Shown here one piece after another: positions 1 through 14,300 of a DNA stretch of 64,000 nucleotides (positions within the stretch are counted from its first letter, which is position 1; the number at the start of each line of letters is the position of its first letter). The notes beneath the pieces were generated by a model. It was not told the origin of the DNA, searched no databases, and saw only the letters and a program-made list of their open reading frames with translations. Both the position numbers and the translations under genes were made by a program. Location: contig NC_133026.1 of NCBI RefSeq assembly GCF_048771995.1, positions 104,856,001 to 104,920,000 of the forward strand, in the 5' to 3' direction. The stretch is from Taeniopygia guttata. Lineage: Eukaryota; Chordata; Aves; Passeriformes; Estrildidae.

Positions 1-567
1 CGACACAGCCAATGAAGGAGCCTGAAATGCTTCCGATTGCATTTTCAAGGTTGTTTATTTCTTCTTATCTAAACATTCTTTCTCTGACCTGCCGAGCTCT
101 AGCTAGCAAGTCCACCATGGCCATCTGCCGTGCCCTCTCGGGCGCTGTTTACCTTTTATATCAAAAGTTACATATAGTCTGTTTATAACAATGCACCAGT
201 ATCTAACATCTATGTTGGACAGTGTGCCCCCCATCCCAAATCAATATAAAAGTGTCACCACCCCACCAAGACATGGAGGACAAGATGAAGGAGAAAAAGG
301 CTAGGACACGCCCAAATTCCTCCATCTTGTACCCCCTTGAACACCATTCTAAAATCCCAAAATTCTACTTTTCCACCCTGTGTTAGTTCAAATATCACAC
401 TACTAAAACCCTTGTGACTTGTAATTCCTCATACAAAATTGACAGTTTTTTCCACAGGCTAAAATCAAAGCCACAAGCTGTTTTTGACTTCATGCCAGGA
501 TCTCCAAGACCCCTGCCAGGGTCTTGAGACAGCCAGGGGAGCCAGAAGGCTGTCCTGGACTCCGACA
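1..567 (-). mobile_element. Endogenous retrovirus LTR, cut by the left window edge
   Basis: Read on the minus strand this begins TGTCGGAGTCCAGG at 567 and runs off the window at base 1. A TATA-like TATAAAA lies near 160 and an AATAAA polyadenylation signal near 55-60, in the order expected for a U3-R-U5 LTR. It interrupts a CR1 3' end, whose remaining part starts directly at 568. The sequence style matches passerine ERV LTRs seen in other bird genomes; this is recognition from memory, not a search. Whether it is a solo LTR or the end of a longer provirus cannot be told, because its U5 end and target duplication are outside the window. Confidence 0.72.
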
Positions 568-835
568 GTTCTAAGCCGCAGGACAAGAGGCAATGGGCAG
601 AAACTGATGCACAGGAAGCTCCATGTGAACATGAAGAACTTTACTGTGCGGGTGACTGTGGACTGGAACAGATTGCCCAGAGAGGTTGTGGAGTCCCCCT
701 CACTGGAGACACTCAAGAACCATCTGGACACAATTCTGTGCCATGTGCTCTAGGATAACTCTGCTTGGGCAGGAAGGTTGGACCAGATGACCCTCTGTGC
801 TCTTTTCCAACCTGACCAATTCCATGTTTTGGTGA
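568..835 (+). mobile_element. CR1 LINE 3' end
   Basis: This is a typical CR1 3' region in plus orientation. Visible landmarks are GGACAAGAGGCAATGGGC, then ACTGGAACAGATTGCCCAGAG, then GGTTGTGGAGTCC, then a GGTTGGACCAGATGACC block close to the 3' terminus. Its 5' side is replaced by the LTR ending at 567. No reverse-transcriptase coding remains. Confidence 0.9.
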
Positions 836-3800
836 TTCTGAGTCCCACCAAGTTCCTGGTGGTATTAACAACAGATGTCCTTGTAGCAGCGTTTCCTTTG
901 TGTTTGTGGGCCCCTTCTCACAATTATGTTTGCACACACCTTTGAAAACCTTACTGAGCTGTGCAGTTGTGCAGGCAGCTGCCAGCCCCCTTGGTACAGG
1001 TGTCAGGGTATGTCACTTAGCTGTAAAGCAGGATGGATGCTTGTCTGTGTCTAGAGATTAAAGAGTGTTCTTGGATCTGTCTTGGTCCTGCACCAAGATG
1101 GGTGCACTCCTCTCTCCAGAGCACTGAGTTCACTCAGTGAGCTGCCCTTTTGAGTCCATTTGTCCAACTTGTTTTGCTTTCCTAAGTCCAGCAGTAACTC
1201 GGAAGATGCCAGTAGCTCTATTGTTTTGTGTATTCTGCACAGTGTTTCACAACTCACTCTATAGCATAACCACCTATTTGTCGTTTTTGCAACCGTCTAG
1301 GATATTTCAGTCCTTACTACACTTGTAAAGTGTTTATACCTCACCAAACCTTATGTCATGGCTTCTTTGCCTCAGGATATTTATGGGTCTGAGCTTGTTG
1401 TCTGCATTGGCAAGTATGAGAAGTTCTGAAGAAAAAGCTGAAGATTTGACATCCGCGCCACTGATGTGGCAGTCCAGACCAGCTTTTGTCACTATGGATG
1501 CAGTGACAACTAGAGTTTGAATATACTGAGTATATTCTGGGGATGTAACTGTGGGTTTGGCTTCCTTCAAAAGGAATCAATTATGCACACTCTGAGACCC
1601 TGGATGGTTAGTGGGAGCCATCAGAGGATTCCCTTCAAAAGTGAGTTGCTGATCCTAACTAGAATACTAATGCAGAGGTACCTCATGCATACCTAGTGTG
1701 CTTCATCCATATTATATTCCTAGGGGTAACCTGGATTAGGTCCTACCTGAAATGCACATAAGTGTATCAAGATCTCAACATTCAGTATCTTTGCTCCACA
1801 GATTCTGACATACCCACTCCTATCAGTCTATACTTGCCAGTATAGTGACAGCCTCCATTTATTTGACTGTGAATTCACCTAGTGATGTGTATACACCACT
1901 GGAGAACAGTGTGATGAATCTCAGCCAATAGCCATGAAAAGTTTTAGAAGAAAAGGTACTATGTGATGGGTTTCTCCCAGAGATTTCTGATTTCCTTTAC
2001 AATTTCTGGTTACAGCTCATTGATCTAAAGGAGACCACAGAAGTATTTTATTATTTGGTTCTGTAAATACTCATTTGTTAATGCTTGAAGTATTTTTAAA
2101 AGGGCTATTTTTGTTTTTATAATAAACTTTCTAGGTCTGTTTTATAATCTTCAAAACATTTTAGTGATTTCTATTGTTATCACATTTATGGGATAGTTGG
2201 AAATTGCTGTCAAATTTCTGACTAGCATAAATTTCTTCATATAAATATCAAATTTACCTGGAGATACTCTGTTTTGCCTGTAAAGTTTTCCTGGAACAAG
2301 GAAATGCATTCCTTGATAAGTCCTCTTTCTGGACACACTTCATTGAAGCACCGTTTGTACTGGATAAATGGGAATTTTCAGCAGCTGTAGGTTTTTTTTT
2401 AAAGCTGATAGAAGATGTTATTTATAACTCCCTGTAGCAGCTCCTCTTTAATGCATGATAATCTGCTGTGACTTTACAATGAATGCAGCCACATGTGGTC
2501 TCCTGCTCTCCTTCAGTAACCAAATATTTTCCAGATGAAGGATATTTTAATCACTAGGCTGCATGTAAATTTCCTGAAGGGTGATAAAGCATTTCTTTAT
2601 GTTACCATTATCTTTATAAATTTAAAATTATGTTTTCCCATATCTCTTTCTTAGGAACATGAAGCAAGTAAGTCTAGATTTTCTTCAATCCTTCCAAGAG
2701 ATAGGAATTTGCTGTACAGCAGGGAAATAGTAAAGTAGCAGGCATTCTTATAAAGCATTAAATTGCAAAATTTGGAAAAACTTATTTCATGGGATAGAAG
2801 AATATCAGTAATTTTCCTGTTTTCCACAGAAGGTGGCAGCATTCTGAAGCACTGATGTCAGTGTGAACTTGCTAGCAAATTGCCGTTGTTGAAAGAACAC
2901 AAACTTTACAGAAATTTCCTCTCCTTGGAGGCTGTGTTGAATATAAACAGGAATGCTTGGGCATGAATTGTTGTTGAACTGGGGAACCTGGGGAGGGAAG
3001 AGAAACTACATTCACATAGGTGGAGTATGTAAGTAGGATAGATTTAACCCCAAAAGATTTAACCCCTTGGTTAATTTAGCCATGTTTATTTACACCATTG
3101 CAGTCATACTGCCGGAGTGCCTCTTGTCTGAAGCTACGTGAAAAATTACTTCTTCTAGGTTATGCCTTTTTTCATGGAATAACTCAGCTGATAATGGATC
3201 ACTCCACTAAATGCAGAGAATGTCCTGGGAGATGACTGTCACCAGAGAGTGGAAGCTTCTGTTATTTTCTCCATTTCCTTTGCCCACCACCAGCAGTGTT
3301 CTCCAGCTCATTTAACCAAGCCAGCCTCCATCTAAGCACCTGAGTGACCCCCATAGACATGCAAATGTAACCTCCTGAGCTAGCAAAAAAACTAAACAAA
3401 AACAAATAAAGCCAGTGGAAAAACTGAGTCATATTCTAGCAGAGTAAGAAAGGCTGTATGACTGGAATCAGGATAAGAAAAGACAGGGGAGGAGGAAGCG
3501 CAAGCCTTCCCCTTTTGGCATGAGGGAGCTGTTAACATTGACAGCTGCTTGTGAAACCGCAGCCTTAGGGCGGGCTGCATAGTTACAGGATTGAGCTCTT
3601 GATCCCAAACTCAATCCCAGCGGTCCTACCAGCACGCAGGTTTTACAGCCCCCTTTGACACGCAAACGCCCTTCCCACCCTGCCCTCCTTTTTATCAGAC
3701 ATCTCATCTGAGCAAGGAAGTGGTGACAGACAACCAAAAGGCAGGAGCTGCTTAACCTTTCACCGGTAATTAACCTTGCAAGCACCGCTAGAGCCTCAGA

Positions 3801-5584
3801 ATGCCTCAGACAGATGAGGTAAAGCCACACGGGAAGCTCATTTAAACCAAATGACTGGCTTCCTAATCACTACATATACAGAACATTTAAGGAACTGGAG
3901 GATCAGCTGAGACAGCACAGGGCTACGATTTTCCTCCTTTCAGCTGATTCAAAAAGTCTCTCTATCCTAGGAGGAGGGGAGAAGTTGATTTTTGCATCTC
4001 CAGTAGAAGGAATGAGACAGGAAAATTGGATCCTTAAGAGGAAGAGGTGCTTGTCAATGAAGGACCACTATATGCTTAGCAGATTTTTCCTTTCCTTCTG
4101 TTGGAATGAAAATTAAACAACAACAACAACCCAAACCCAAAAAGTGGCTGAGATATTCCACAGCAGATTGGCTACAACAGAGTTACATGGGGAGACCCAG
4201 CATGTATGCTGGAGGTCAGTAGCAAGTTCCCAGGCTGAGTCTCTTGGGCTTCTTTATGCCTTCCTCTTTCTTATTCATTGCCTCGAGCATTCCAAGGCTC
4301 TTTTTTACAAGCTGGCATGCTGGGAGAACCCCAGAAAGTGGCACAGGTTGAAGTGTGCCGGTGTGTTACAGCAGCTCGATGACTCAGGGAACAACTGTTT
4401 CGTTTTTTCCCCTCGGGGTGATGAGGCACTGAGTTGAAGAGACCTGAGGAGAAGGGAGTACAGTGCTGAAGGTCTTCTTCCTGGCAGGTGTGAGTCCCTG
4501 GCAGGAGTCAGGCAGCTACAGGAGTTGTAGGTGAAAGAGGCAGTTCCCTTCTGGAATTCCCGTGCAGAGGGCACGTGGGACAGCAAGGATTGGATGCCCT
4601 CGCAGCCTGGAGTTAAAGAGCTTTACAGGGCAGTTATTGAAAAAGTAGGGGGCCGTGTTCAAAATGGGAGGAGTTAGAATTTGAATAGTTGGTTTTCTTT
4701 TGGTGTTTTCCTTTTTGCAGGAAAGCAGGAAAAAAATGGGCTGGGACTTGTCCACTTTGCTTGCACCTGGAATGTGACTTGATTGGTTTTTTTATTGGTT
4801 TTATTTTTCCCAGGGGAAGAGGGGAACAGGAATAAAAAGAACTGCAGATAGCTACATCTGGAGGGAAAGCTGGTATAGGCTTATAGAAATTTGTGTCCAG
4901 GACAAAAAATCAATATATCTATGAGTGGTACACAGGGGTCCAGACCATTCCAGAAAAAGGAGAGGAGGCTGTTATCTGAAACATTGGGAACTGCTGAGAT
5001 AAAGTAAGCTGTTCCATTCTGTTGGTTTGAAGGGCTCAAACAGTTGAGATCTCAGCTGGAAATTGCAGCATGAAGAAAGTAAGGAGAAGCTTCCTGAACC
5101 ACTTCTGGGGAATAATTCCTGATTGTGGAGCCCTTTTCCAGTCTCTGTAATGATGAGTCTTAGATCTAGAGTGACTGCACTCTGCAATAGTCAGCATGTT
5201 GGTCCCTGAAGTGTGACACTCAGTGCCACATTGACAGGACCATTGATCTGCCTGGAGTCACTGCTGCTTTATTGGCATTTTCTTGACACTAGCTCCTGTG
5301 GAGTTGTAGACTCATCCACAGCCCTTTCTGCTAAGTATTTTAAATGGTGCTATTAAGTGTCTTGGTTTCTGAAAAAAGCATTAATTCTTCTGTTTAGTGT
5401 GGAATGTATACAATAGATTAGTTTCTTTGTATTTAAAGAACCATATTTGTCTATTGGAAATTTTCAGGTTTTTGAAGTATTTTCTTCTTTTTTTTTCTTT
5501 CTTTTTTTTTTTTTTTTTTTCCAGGAGTGGACACAATAAATTACACCTTAAAGTCTTGGTCTTTATGATCTGGTGCTAAGACAA
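836..5584. other. Gene-free AT-rich stretch, nothing recognised
   Basis: I see no exon, RNA gene or confident transposon here. Short open frames exist (for example minus strand 1334-1570 and 3468-3830), but none resembles a known protein or has splice context. A T/C-rich tract occupies 5481-5520. Confidence 0.5.
5481..5520. repeat. Poly-T/pyrimidine tract
   Basis: Forty bases made almost wholly of T with three C interruptions. It is a low-complexity tract with no other assigned role. Confidence 0.9.
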
Positions 5585-5689
5585 CTGAGGCCATGAATGG
5601 CTCTTGGGTCACTGGAGGCCTCACAGAGAAAAAGAACTGTACTATGCATTGACTCCAAGAGAAAAATGAAAAGATGTGGATGTTCTGGA

Positions 5690-5790
5690 GCACGTATGTG
5701 ATATATTCTGTCTTAGGCGGAAGGGTGGAACTAGATAATCTCTAGAGGACCCCACCAGCTTCAACTTTAGCTACTTTGGAATGAATTCTG
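5690..5790 (+). mobile_element. Divergent CR1 3'-end fragment
   Basis: The segment GGTGGAACTAGATAATCTC followed by AGAGGACCCCACCAGC follows the terminal CR1 pattern (GTTGGACTAGATGATCTCCAGAGGTCCC-type) but is strongly diverged. The 5' limit is uncertain. Confidence 0.45.
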
Positions 5791-6379
5791 AACTAGGAAA
5801 AAGTTTTTTTAAGAGGTAGGTGTCTGCAGCCTTTGTGGCTTGGAATTTTATTTTTGTCCTACTCCATCTTTTCAGTAATGAGTACATTGAGAACTAACAA
5901 CTTTCTCCAACATTCAGCATTACCTATCCCTGTTGATGCCTGGATACTCAGATCACATGAAAAGCCAATAAAGACCCTGTGAATTCACACTGTTTTGAAT
6001 AGAGGGCACATTGTGGAGTTCAGCTCACTTTATAAAAACTGTGTGTGAGGTACAAAGTTACTACACAGCAAAAATGTTTATGGCACTTGCTTCTAGCTTG
6101 TGTGTACCCTGTAAGATCTGAGGTGTCTGCATTTTTTGTTTCAGAAAATCTGACTGGGTAAGCTTGAAGATACCCATATTAAAATTTGATTGTTACTATC
6201 TTGCACACCATGCTTTTTCCCTGATGGGGTATAAGGACACTGTACATTGCAGAGGGAGGGAACACCAGCTTTATAGATTTTTGCTTGATGTAGCTATAAA
6301 GATAAATGTCTCATGGAGATCTGTATGGGATCAGACATAAATTAAGACAGTGCAGAGAGACAGAAATTCTGGCATTAAT

Positions 6380-8163
6380 CATAATACTTTTATTTAAACA
6401 GTAAGGTGTTATTTAATGTAAGTGGTTCTATTTTTATTAATACTTTATGCTGAATTTTGAACAGTACTGTACCTAAACAATTTTACAAATATAACACTAA
6501 ATACATTGTTTATTGCTCTTTTTTGCATGAACATAAAACCTGGAAATGAATACAAGAATAAATAAGGCACCCTACTAATATGCTATTTTTCTGTATTGTA
6601 GCATGCAAAAAAATTAATTTTGGTCTTGCAAACTTTCCTAATTTTTCTTATTAGAGAAAAAATAAGAGTTTTGGGAAAGTGCCTGTTTGAAAAGTCAAGA
6701 CTTGAAAGCACTTTTAAATTTTCTTAATTCAACCATCTACCTTACAAAACAGCTCTCGTATAGCATGTCCTAATTTCTTTTCCTAAAGACAAAAAGTATT
6801 TTTGTTCCTCTTTTGCTGTTACTAGGAAACATGCCTTGCAAAAGGAGCGTTCACGTACTGCTTGAGACAAAAGACCTGACTTGCTTTTTTTAGCTGCATT
6901 TTCTTCTTGTACTGACCCCTCTCAAAAGATAAAAATAAAAATGCAGAGGCATCTTTCCTGATTTCTTGTATGTGGCTGGACCCAAATCAGTGATCAGCAA
7001 AAGATGGGAGCTCCACAGATGCTGCTTAAGGGCCTGTTCTAAATTTCAGTATGCCCTAAATTAGGGCTTCCCAACAGTTTCAAAATACATTCTGTCCAAC
7101 TGTCCTTTCTCCATGCTGGCCAGTGACTTCAGTGATTTGACAACCTACTGCCAAAATGGTGACAAACGATCAAATAAACAAGAGGCACGACTCTGACCTC
7201 CATCCCAACTTTCTTTAAACAATTTGTTTCATTATTTTCAGAAATGATATGAGACAAAAGCTTTGAATTTTTCTTTTTTAATCTAAAGTAGAGTATATAA
7301 TAATTTCTTGATTCTCTAATATTTATTCTTTGAAACTGAAATGTTCTTGCAAGGTAATATAAATAGCAGGTTCAATCACCTAGTTTACTAGTTATATGAA
7401 ATATGTGTTACTTACTTATGTGATAACACCCAGCTTTACATAAACTCTGAAATGTAAAATGTCTTTTAATTACATAAGTTATTACAGTACTGTTTTAAAG
7501 GAATCTTTTGGTTATATGTAAACACTATAAATTAGCTCTTTAAAAAATAACCATGTAAGACAAGTATGGCATTGACATAGTTTAAAAAACAATAACAGCC
7601 CTAAATCTGAATACTCTCAGGGCAGAACAGCAAAAGCAGGTATCAATCTAATGCTGTGGAATAACATGCTGAAATTTCGACTTATTTGAAGACTCAGTAC
7701 TTTTATTTGATCCCTCCTTTTGTTTTCATTTTTTAAGCTTTTCATCATCAGTGCTCTAAGGAATGGGCCAAGTGGTACTATATGTGACAGGATAATATAA
7801 GCTATTTTGAGTGTTGCCATTCCAATAGTAAAAGCCATCTAAATAAAGTTTCCTAAATACATACTGGTTTAAATTAAAATCCTGAGGAATTATAATCTCT
7901 CTACTTGATAGTTTTGGTTAAGTGCAATTTGATGTATGCAGAACACTGTTTCATTTAAGGTCATTCTTAGTAAGGCATATTAAAAATAAATATAAAAGTG
8001 ACAACATAATATTTAGTTTCTTGCTACAAAATCTTAGGCAAAAATATTTTTGCATGTAGTAATAGACTTTATCCATTTGCTGGCTTACAGGAGTTAAAGT
8101 TTGTGCACTAAGCTTAACTGCCCTTGTCAGAATGTGCCACTGTGCTATAACAGTGGTCCAAAG
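6380..8163 (-). other. ABHD3: Probable ABHD3 3' UTR
   Basis: This lies directly downstream of the ABHD3 stop codon on the minus strand and is AT-rich without frames. Minus-strand AATAAA signals (TTTATT on the plus strand) occur at 7702-7707 and 6389-6394, so the transcript may end just beyond either one. The extent is inferred from these signals only. Several more AATAAA-like hexamers further left make the true end uncertain. Confidence 0.35.
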
Positions 8164-8342
8164 CTATATGCTAAAGATTTTATTTCCATGCTCAAACACA
8201 GCTTGCACAAACTGCTTGAAGACTCTGTCCATGTAAGTGCACTTCCTTGGCCATATTCCTTCCAGAAAACCGATATGGCCTCCACACGAAGTCAGAACCA
8301 AAGCAACATTTGCATTTTGTTTGGCAGTTTCTACTGGTATAG
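8164..8342 (-). CDS. ABHD3: ABHD3 coding exon 9 (terminal)
   Basis: Encodes residues 348-406, from AIPVETAKQN to the stop TAG at 8166-8164. It carries the catalytic His370 in TSCGGHIGF and the conserved FLEGIWPR and MDRVFKQFVQA segments. The acceptor AG is the complement of 8343-8344. The C terminus (EHGNKIFSI) differs from mammals and is two residues longer. Confidence 0.95.
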
Positions 8343-11300
8343 CTAAAAGAGGGAGAAAAACATTTTAAGTCCTTAACCTTCTATGAAATGCCAGCCATTG
8401 AAAAATTTCTCTTAAACATTTCTCATATTATGTACAAATAAATAGTCACAACATTAATATACATTTAAATGTCTTATAGGGTTTAGAACCACAGCTGTAT
8501 CAAAAGCCATTTTTCTCTTCATCATTAACTCACCTTACCTGGTTTTTTTTTCCCCTGGCTGCTGTAAGAATTCCAGCTTCATCTATCTTTCACTCACACT
8601 GATGGAACAGCACCCATGTTAATGCATACTTAGGATTAGCTATAAATAGTGTAAGTAAAAGGACAATCAGCCCTCTAATTTTTAACTGTTATTGCAATGT
8701 TCAACTTTAGAAAAGCTGAGGAACTGGGACCTCAATTGCAATTGTATGAGACTCCAAGCACAGAACCTTTAATGTCAGGTTAAGAATTAGTCTGTAAAAT
8801 ATCCCATCAGCTAATATAAAAGATTACCATTATACCTGATCTGCCATATGTTTACACCTGTATGTTGAAAGCACACCATGCAAATACACTGGGGGATGAT
8901 TCTTGCCCTGAGGAGCCCATAATCTAAGACACAAGGTAAACAGAGAAAGAGGAAGGGGCAAACAACTGTACAATATCATAGGAAGCTGATCCGTGCCACC
9001 CAGGAGATTAGTTGCTCTCTACTGAATAGTGACTGCTAGAAATTATTTTAGAATGTAGATTATTAGACTGGATAGTACAAGGATTTTTATTTTGCTGGGT
9101 TAGGTTCCCTGATCTGATTAGCACCCTAATGCAGTTCCCCATATTAATGCCAACATCTGAACAGTGGCAGCCACAGTCAGATGGAGCCTTCAGTGAGGTG
9201 GCCATTTCAGCAATGGTCTAGAATTAGCCTAAAGTCATCAGTGAATGACACCTGAGATAGACAATGATCTAGAAATGTGTAGGAGGGCGGCTTCAGTGCC
9301 TCCTATTTTGGCTCTGCATAGATGTGTGGCTTAATCAATTTCACCACCTGGGCAGTTCCCTTTCTGAAGAAAAATAGAAGTCACTTAGCACAGACTGACA
9401 CCAGAGGAAGCTGCACTTTACAAAGGGTACTTGGTGCAATGGAATCACCCTGGTATCATTTGAACTGGTTGACACAGCAGTGGAGACTGTGTCAAGACTG
9501 CAAACACCACAGATCTATAAAAATTAAGTTATTTAAGCAAATTCCTCTGGAGTTATAGGTATGCTAAGTAGACATCTGAATTAACAGAAATCTCAGCACA
9601 CTTCAGTAAAGAATGCATTTCAAATTTCCAGTTTTCTAGTAAGAAACTTTATGAAACAGAAAAAATCATAGAGAGTTTTGATTATTTAGGATTGACAGAA
9701 AAGCAACAGCAAAACAAAAATGCTTTGTCCAAAGAAGGGAGTAGCAGCAGTTTCACTGTGTTGTCTAAAAAAGGTTATGACAAGAAAATAATGCTGATTT
9801 TAAGTCATATATTGCTTAACTAAAAATGCCTTGTCACTAACACTAAGCAGCAAGTCGTTCACAAGATTTATATTACTTGTTCATTTATTTTAAAGTATTT
9901 TTGAATCATATCCCTTTCTGACTGCACTTCCTTCAGAGATACTTTCCACTCATTTCTGTTTCTAGGAATCCATTCCTTTACCCCTTCATATATTTGCTAT
10001 CTCAAAGGTGATTATTCATGAATAGTCCCTATCTCTGCATATTACTGCCTTCTTCATAGATGTGCTCCTTGCTTTTATTGGGATGCTGGCAAACTCATAG
10101 CTGTGTGCTTGAAATGCCAGTTTGCCTTCATTTTCAGCAACTGGAGTAAGAGCAGAGTAACCTTTTGCTTAGCCAAAAAAGGACCCTCAGCCAAAGTAAG
10201 TCACGGGGGAACTTGAGTGCAGTGACTGTGGCGAACAGCTGTGCAACTTAAAATAGATCAGGGCAGAAGCACTGGACCTGTGGAGCCAGGGGAGCAGTCT
10301 GTGCCTCAGAGGTCCCTACCAGCAGTGCCTGGAATGACACGCTCTGTTCCACTCCAGGGCCTCAGCACGGATGCAAAACCAACTGCCTGCAGATCTGGGT
10401 TAGTGTCTGTTGTGAAGGTGTGTTACAAGCTCCCTGCATATAACAAAGTACTTGACCATGCCCTGGGGGAGCATGGACTGAGCTCCAGAGAGCAATGGGG
10501 GCTCTCTTGCCAAATATGCGAGGTTGTTTGCGACTCAGTGCTATCCATTTTTTCCACTCTTTCCCTCCTTTCAAAACTGCACACATCTAAGTAGTTTGTT
10601 GATTCCAGCATTTACCAAGTGATTTTGATTCTTTACTAGGAGGAAGAAACTCTGCTTCTTACTGTTTCAACAAGAAGTCCTTTTCCTTTGTTCAGTTGGA
10701 AAACTGAAAATACTGTATGCAGGACCTGGCCCTTTTAAAGCAGTACTGAGGCTAGACTAAAAAGTCAATCATGTAAAAAATCCTAGACTGGGGAATAGCA
10801 CACGCTGAGAACATGAGATGCAGAAAACAATGTGTTATTTCTTGCAATCCAACACATGCATCATTTTCAGACTCAGCACGCGCTTGTCTGGAGTTTTGCC
10901 TGAGTTAATCTGCTCAGCAATCTCTGATCTGCCTCTCTTGGATTCTGTGGAGGAACACATTGCCATGTACAAAGAGAGTGGCTGCAATTCAGGTCGCCTT
11001 CTGCTGACTGCATTGGAATTTGCCCACTTATCTGTACCAAGTCATCTGCTCTTCTTCACTCCAATAGCCTGTGGTCCATGTTAAACAGAATCCCAAGAGA
11101 GAATTGGGGATCAGACACAAACCCAATGCCTGCTTCAGGCAATGAATCACACTTTCCACATCCATTCTGCAGTTGTCTGCCTGATCACTGAGGGGACTAA
11201 TAAATTGCACAGGGCTTCTGTGCAAGGGTATGAGAAGGAATATGTGAGGAGAGACATATTTGACCTCCAAGTATCAGAGATAGGCATGAAAACCCCATCA

Positions 11301-14300
11301 GTCCTAAAGGATTCAGGATCAGCTGCTAACTGGCCTGAACGTAGCTCTTCACTCACTAAAACGGGCACAAACATGACAGTCATTCAATTTGGCAGACTAG
11401 TGTCAATGTGAAGGGAGAATGTCCCTTCCTGATAAGAAACTGCTTTGCGGGGGAATTAAAAGGGAGATCATAATAAATGTCTCCTCTACTGTGCCAACCC
11501 AGCTGGGGAAGTCCTTACAGGCCACCAATCTCACCATGACCTCTGCATGCCTGTCATTCAGAGGTTGCCAGTGTAATCATAGCTCCCAAATCAGTTTGCT
11601 GGTGGTCATTCATTCCCAAACTGGTTGTCAATACTGTAGTGGGTACCACATGCTGCCTGCTTCCAAACAGCTACAGTGGCTCTTTCCTGGAAACCTACCA
11701 GTCCTGCATTAGGATGCTGATTATTTTCCATGCCTGATAAAGTGCAAGCCACATGCAGGTCTTTACAAATGTCATCTTCCCCATCCTGAAATTCCCTCTA
11801 TTTGTCCATGTAACTCCTCCCCAGCAGAGTTTCTTGCTCTGGAGGCTCTCAGAAGAGAATTGAGTATATTGTGTTGCTCCTCAGTGCCAAAATGCAAATG
11901 ATGCTTGGCAGTGGTGTGGTACTTTTCTAAAGGCTGTTCCTAGGGACTGTTAGCCATCCAATAAATGCAACCACAACACAACAGAGTAAATTTTGCGATG
12001 TAAAAGGCAGATGAATGGAGCACTGGATGTATGCATTCTAGGAGATAGGATTGCATGCCAAAAGATACCACTGTTCATTTTTGTCCACACGTAACCTTGT
12101 ACTTAAGTTTCTTTTGGCCAAAAATCTGTACTACTGTTTGATCCAGCAAGCACAGACCTGATTTGTGATCACAGAACCACAATGTGAATACTTATATGCA
12201 GAATTACTTCATTCAAAACCAATTTGCTATACATTCTTTGCCAAAGAATAAGTTATTATTTTCTTAAAGAACAAAAGAAAAAACATATAAGTCCCTGCTT
12301 TCAGACATTCAATTTTTTGCTTGACTTCACTCTGCTCCTTAAACTTTCAACCTAATTATTATCTGTCTGGCTATTTCTTGGCCATTTGGTCTCTTCTGAC
12401 AACTTCATTTAACAGTGCTCTATTGTAAAATGCAGGCGAACCCAGTGGGAAGAAATTATGATGTCTGACTCTAATTCAGAAGGCTCAATGGTTTCTTCAT
12501 TATAACTATGCTATAATACATTAATATACTATATACTCACTACCAACTCGTGACCCTGTTTGCAACAGTCTAGACACAGGTGGATCTGATTGGTCATCAG
12601 GCTCAAACAATCTTCACCAGAATCCAATCAATTCTCTAAACACATTCCACATGAGAAAAACAAGGAGCAGAAACAGAAATTGTTTTCTCTTTCTTCTCTC
12701 TATGTACCTCTATGAAAAATGCTGAGAGAGAGAGAAATGTGCTTACCACAGTGCTCTTTTACGTAACAGGATATACACTAACACCTTGGAATTCAGGGGG
12801 AACAAAAGCTTCAGAGGATTCAATAAAATATATATAACTGAGCTTCAGACATGCACTTATTTGTCACGGTGGATCAGGAGGGAGCTGGCATGGTACCTAG
12901 CTCCAAGGGCAGGCTTCCAGCTTGGGCACAATGCTCATCAGCAGCAATTAGCTAAGCATTAGTATAGTGAAATTCAAGTCAGATGCCTAATACACTGCTT
13001 AAAGTCTCTTCAGAGAAAAATGCCACTTCAGATGAAAAGGTAAATGTGACAGTGCTAATGAATGCTATCACACCATCTTCCTGATTTATTTTTCACATTT
13101 ACAAAATACAAGGGCTTGGCTTTATTACATATTTCCTGAAGCATGGTTTGTTTAAATAAGTTATGGTGAGAGAAGTGTCATGCAATGAAGAAGGCATTTG
13201 TTTTCATTAGTCAGTATTATGCAATATAAGAATTGCATTCCAGAATTAAATTACATATATATCAGCTGCCAAGCTCTGTGAACTTTAAACAGCAACATTA
13301 AGGAAGGACTGCAAATTGATCGTTTCTTCCTAATACTGGATTGAGATCAAATGGCACATTTTCACAATATATTTAAAAATTAACTGCTGGGAAGTACAAA
13401 GTTTACCAAAAAGCACATGAGAAAAAATCATCAGGTAGTAACAAGCAACTGAGGCAGCATCTGTACTTTTTAAGGGAACTGTCTATATAGGTACACATTA
13501 TGTAGTGACAAAGCAGACCTGGGTTTGTAGCCCTCAAGCTCTGTTACTGGAAGACAGATGTGCCTGGTTTCATGGAAACTATTTAAATACAAAGGAATTC
13601 TGGCACAGCTTTCTCCCTGATGAGTTTTCTAGGCTGGTTTCCCAGCTCTTGGAAATTACAGATATCTACAACAGAACTGGAAGGTAGCTTAAAAGCTGGT
13701 AGGTATTACTGGGAGAAATGAGGCATGAAATAACCAGTCCCCAAAGTCAACAAAAGAATGGGGTTTGGATGAGTATGAATTTTGTGGCTTTGAATCCATG
13801 AAACAGTTGTGAGTGGAAACTGCCTTTGGTTGCCACAAGCTTCTGTCGGTCCACACAAAGTTTTTAAGTTAGAAAAAAAACCCCAGTTGCCAGAATAAAG
13901 TCACCTCCAAGAGTAACACCAGCCCTCCATGTCTGCTAACATAAAACAGCTCAGAGAAGATGTCAAGATGAACAAACTGCAGTAACTAATGGCAGAAGAC
14001 ATAAATCCCAGTTGTGGTGTTCTGTGTCTCCTGCCAGCACAATGATTCTCACTGAGGGTACGCAGCACAAATGAAAAAGGAGCTAAGGATAGACAGATAT
14101 AACAGTCATGCTATTAGCAGGAAATCAGCATTGTCCTGGTGGCCCTTTCTGAGGTAAACCTGTCTCCACAAGTACAACGGTTTACAGCTAACAGCATTAA
14201 CTCTGTGAACAAGGAATAAACGAATGCCTAACAACCCAAATATTTCATGGAGAAAGGCTGGTTACCGTCAGAGTTTTAAGAGAAGATGGACAGTCATTAC

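Noticed and set aside
484..753. 89-codon plus-strand frame
   Set aside because: It is the translated CR1 3' region fused to LTR sequence; CR1 3' ends are untranslated.
1334..1570. 78-codon minus-strand frame with protein-like composition
   Set aside because: No family recognised, and an overlapping frame on the same strand is equally long; too weak to call.
3468..3830. 120-codon minus-strand frame
   Set aside because: No recognisable domain, no splice or promoter context, and composition typical of chance frames.
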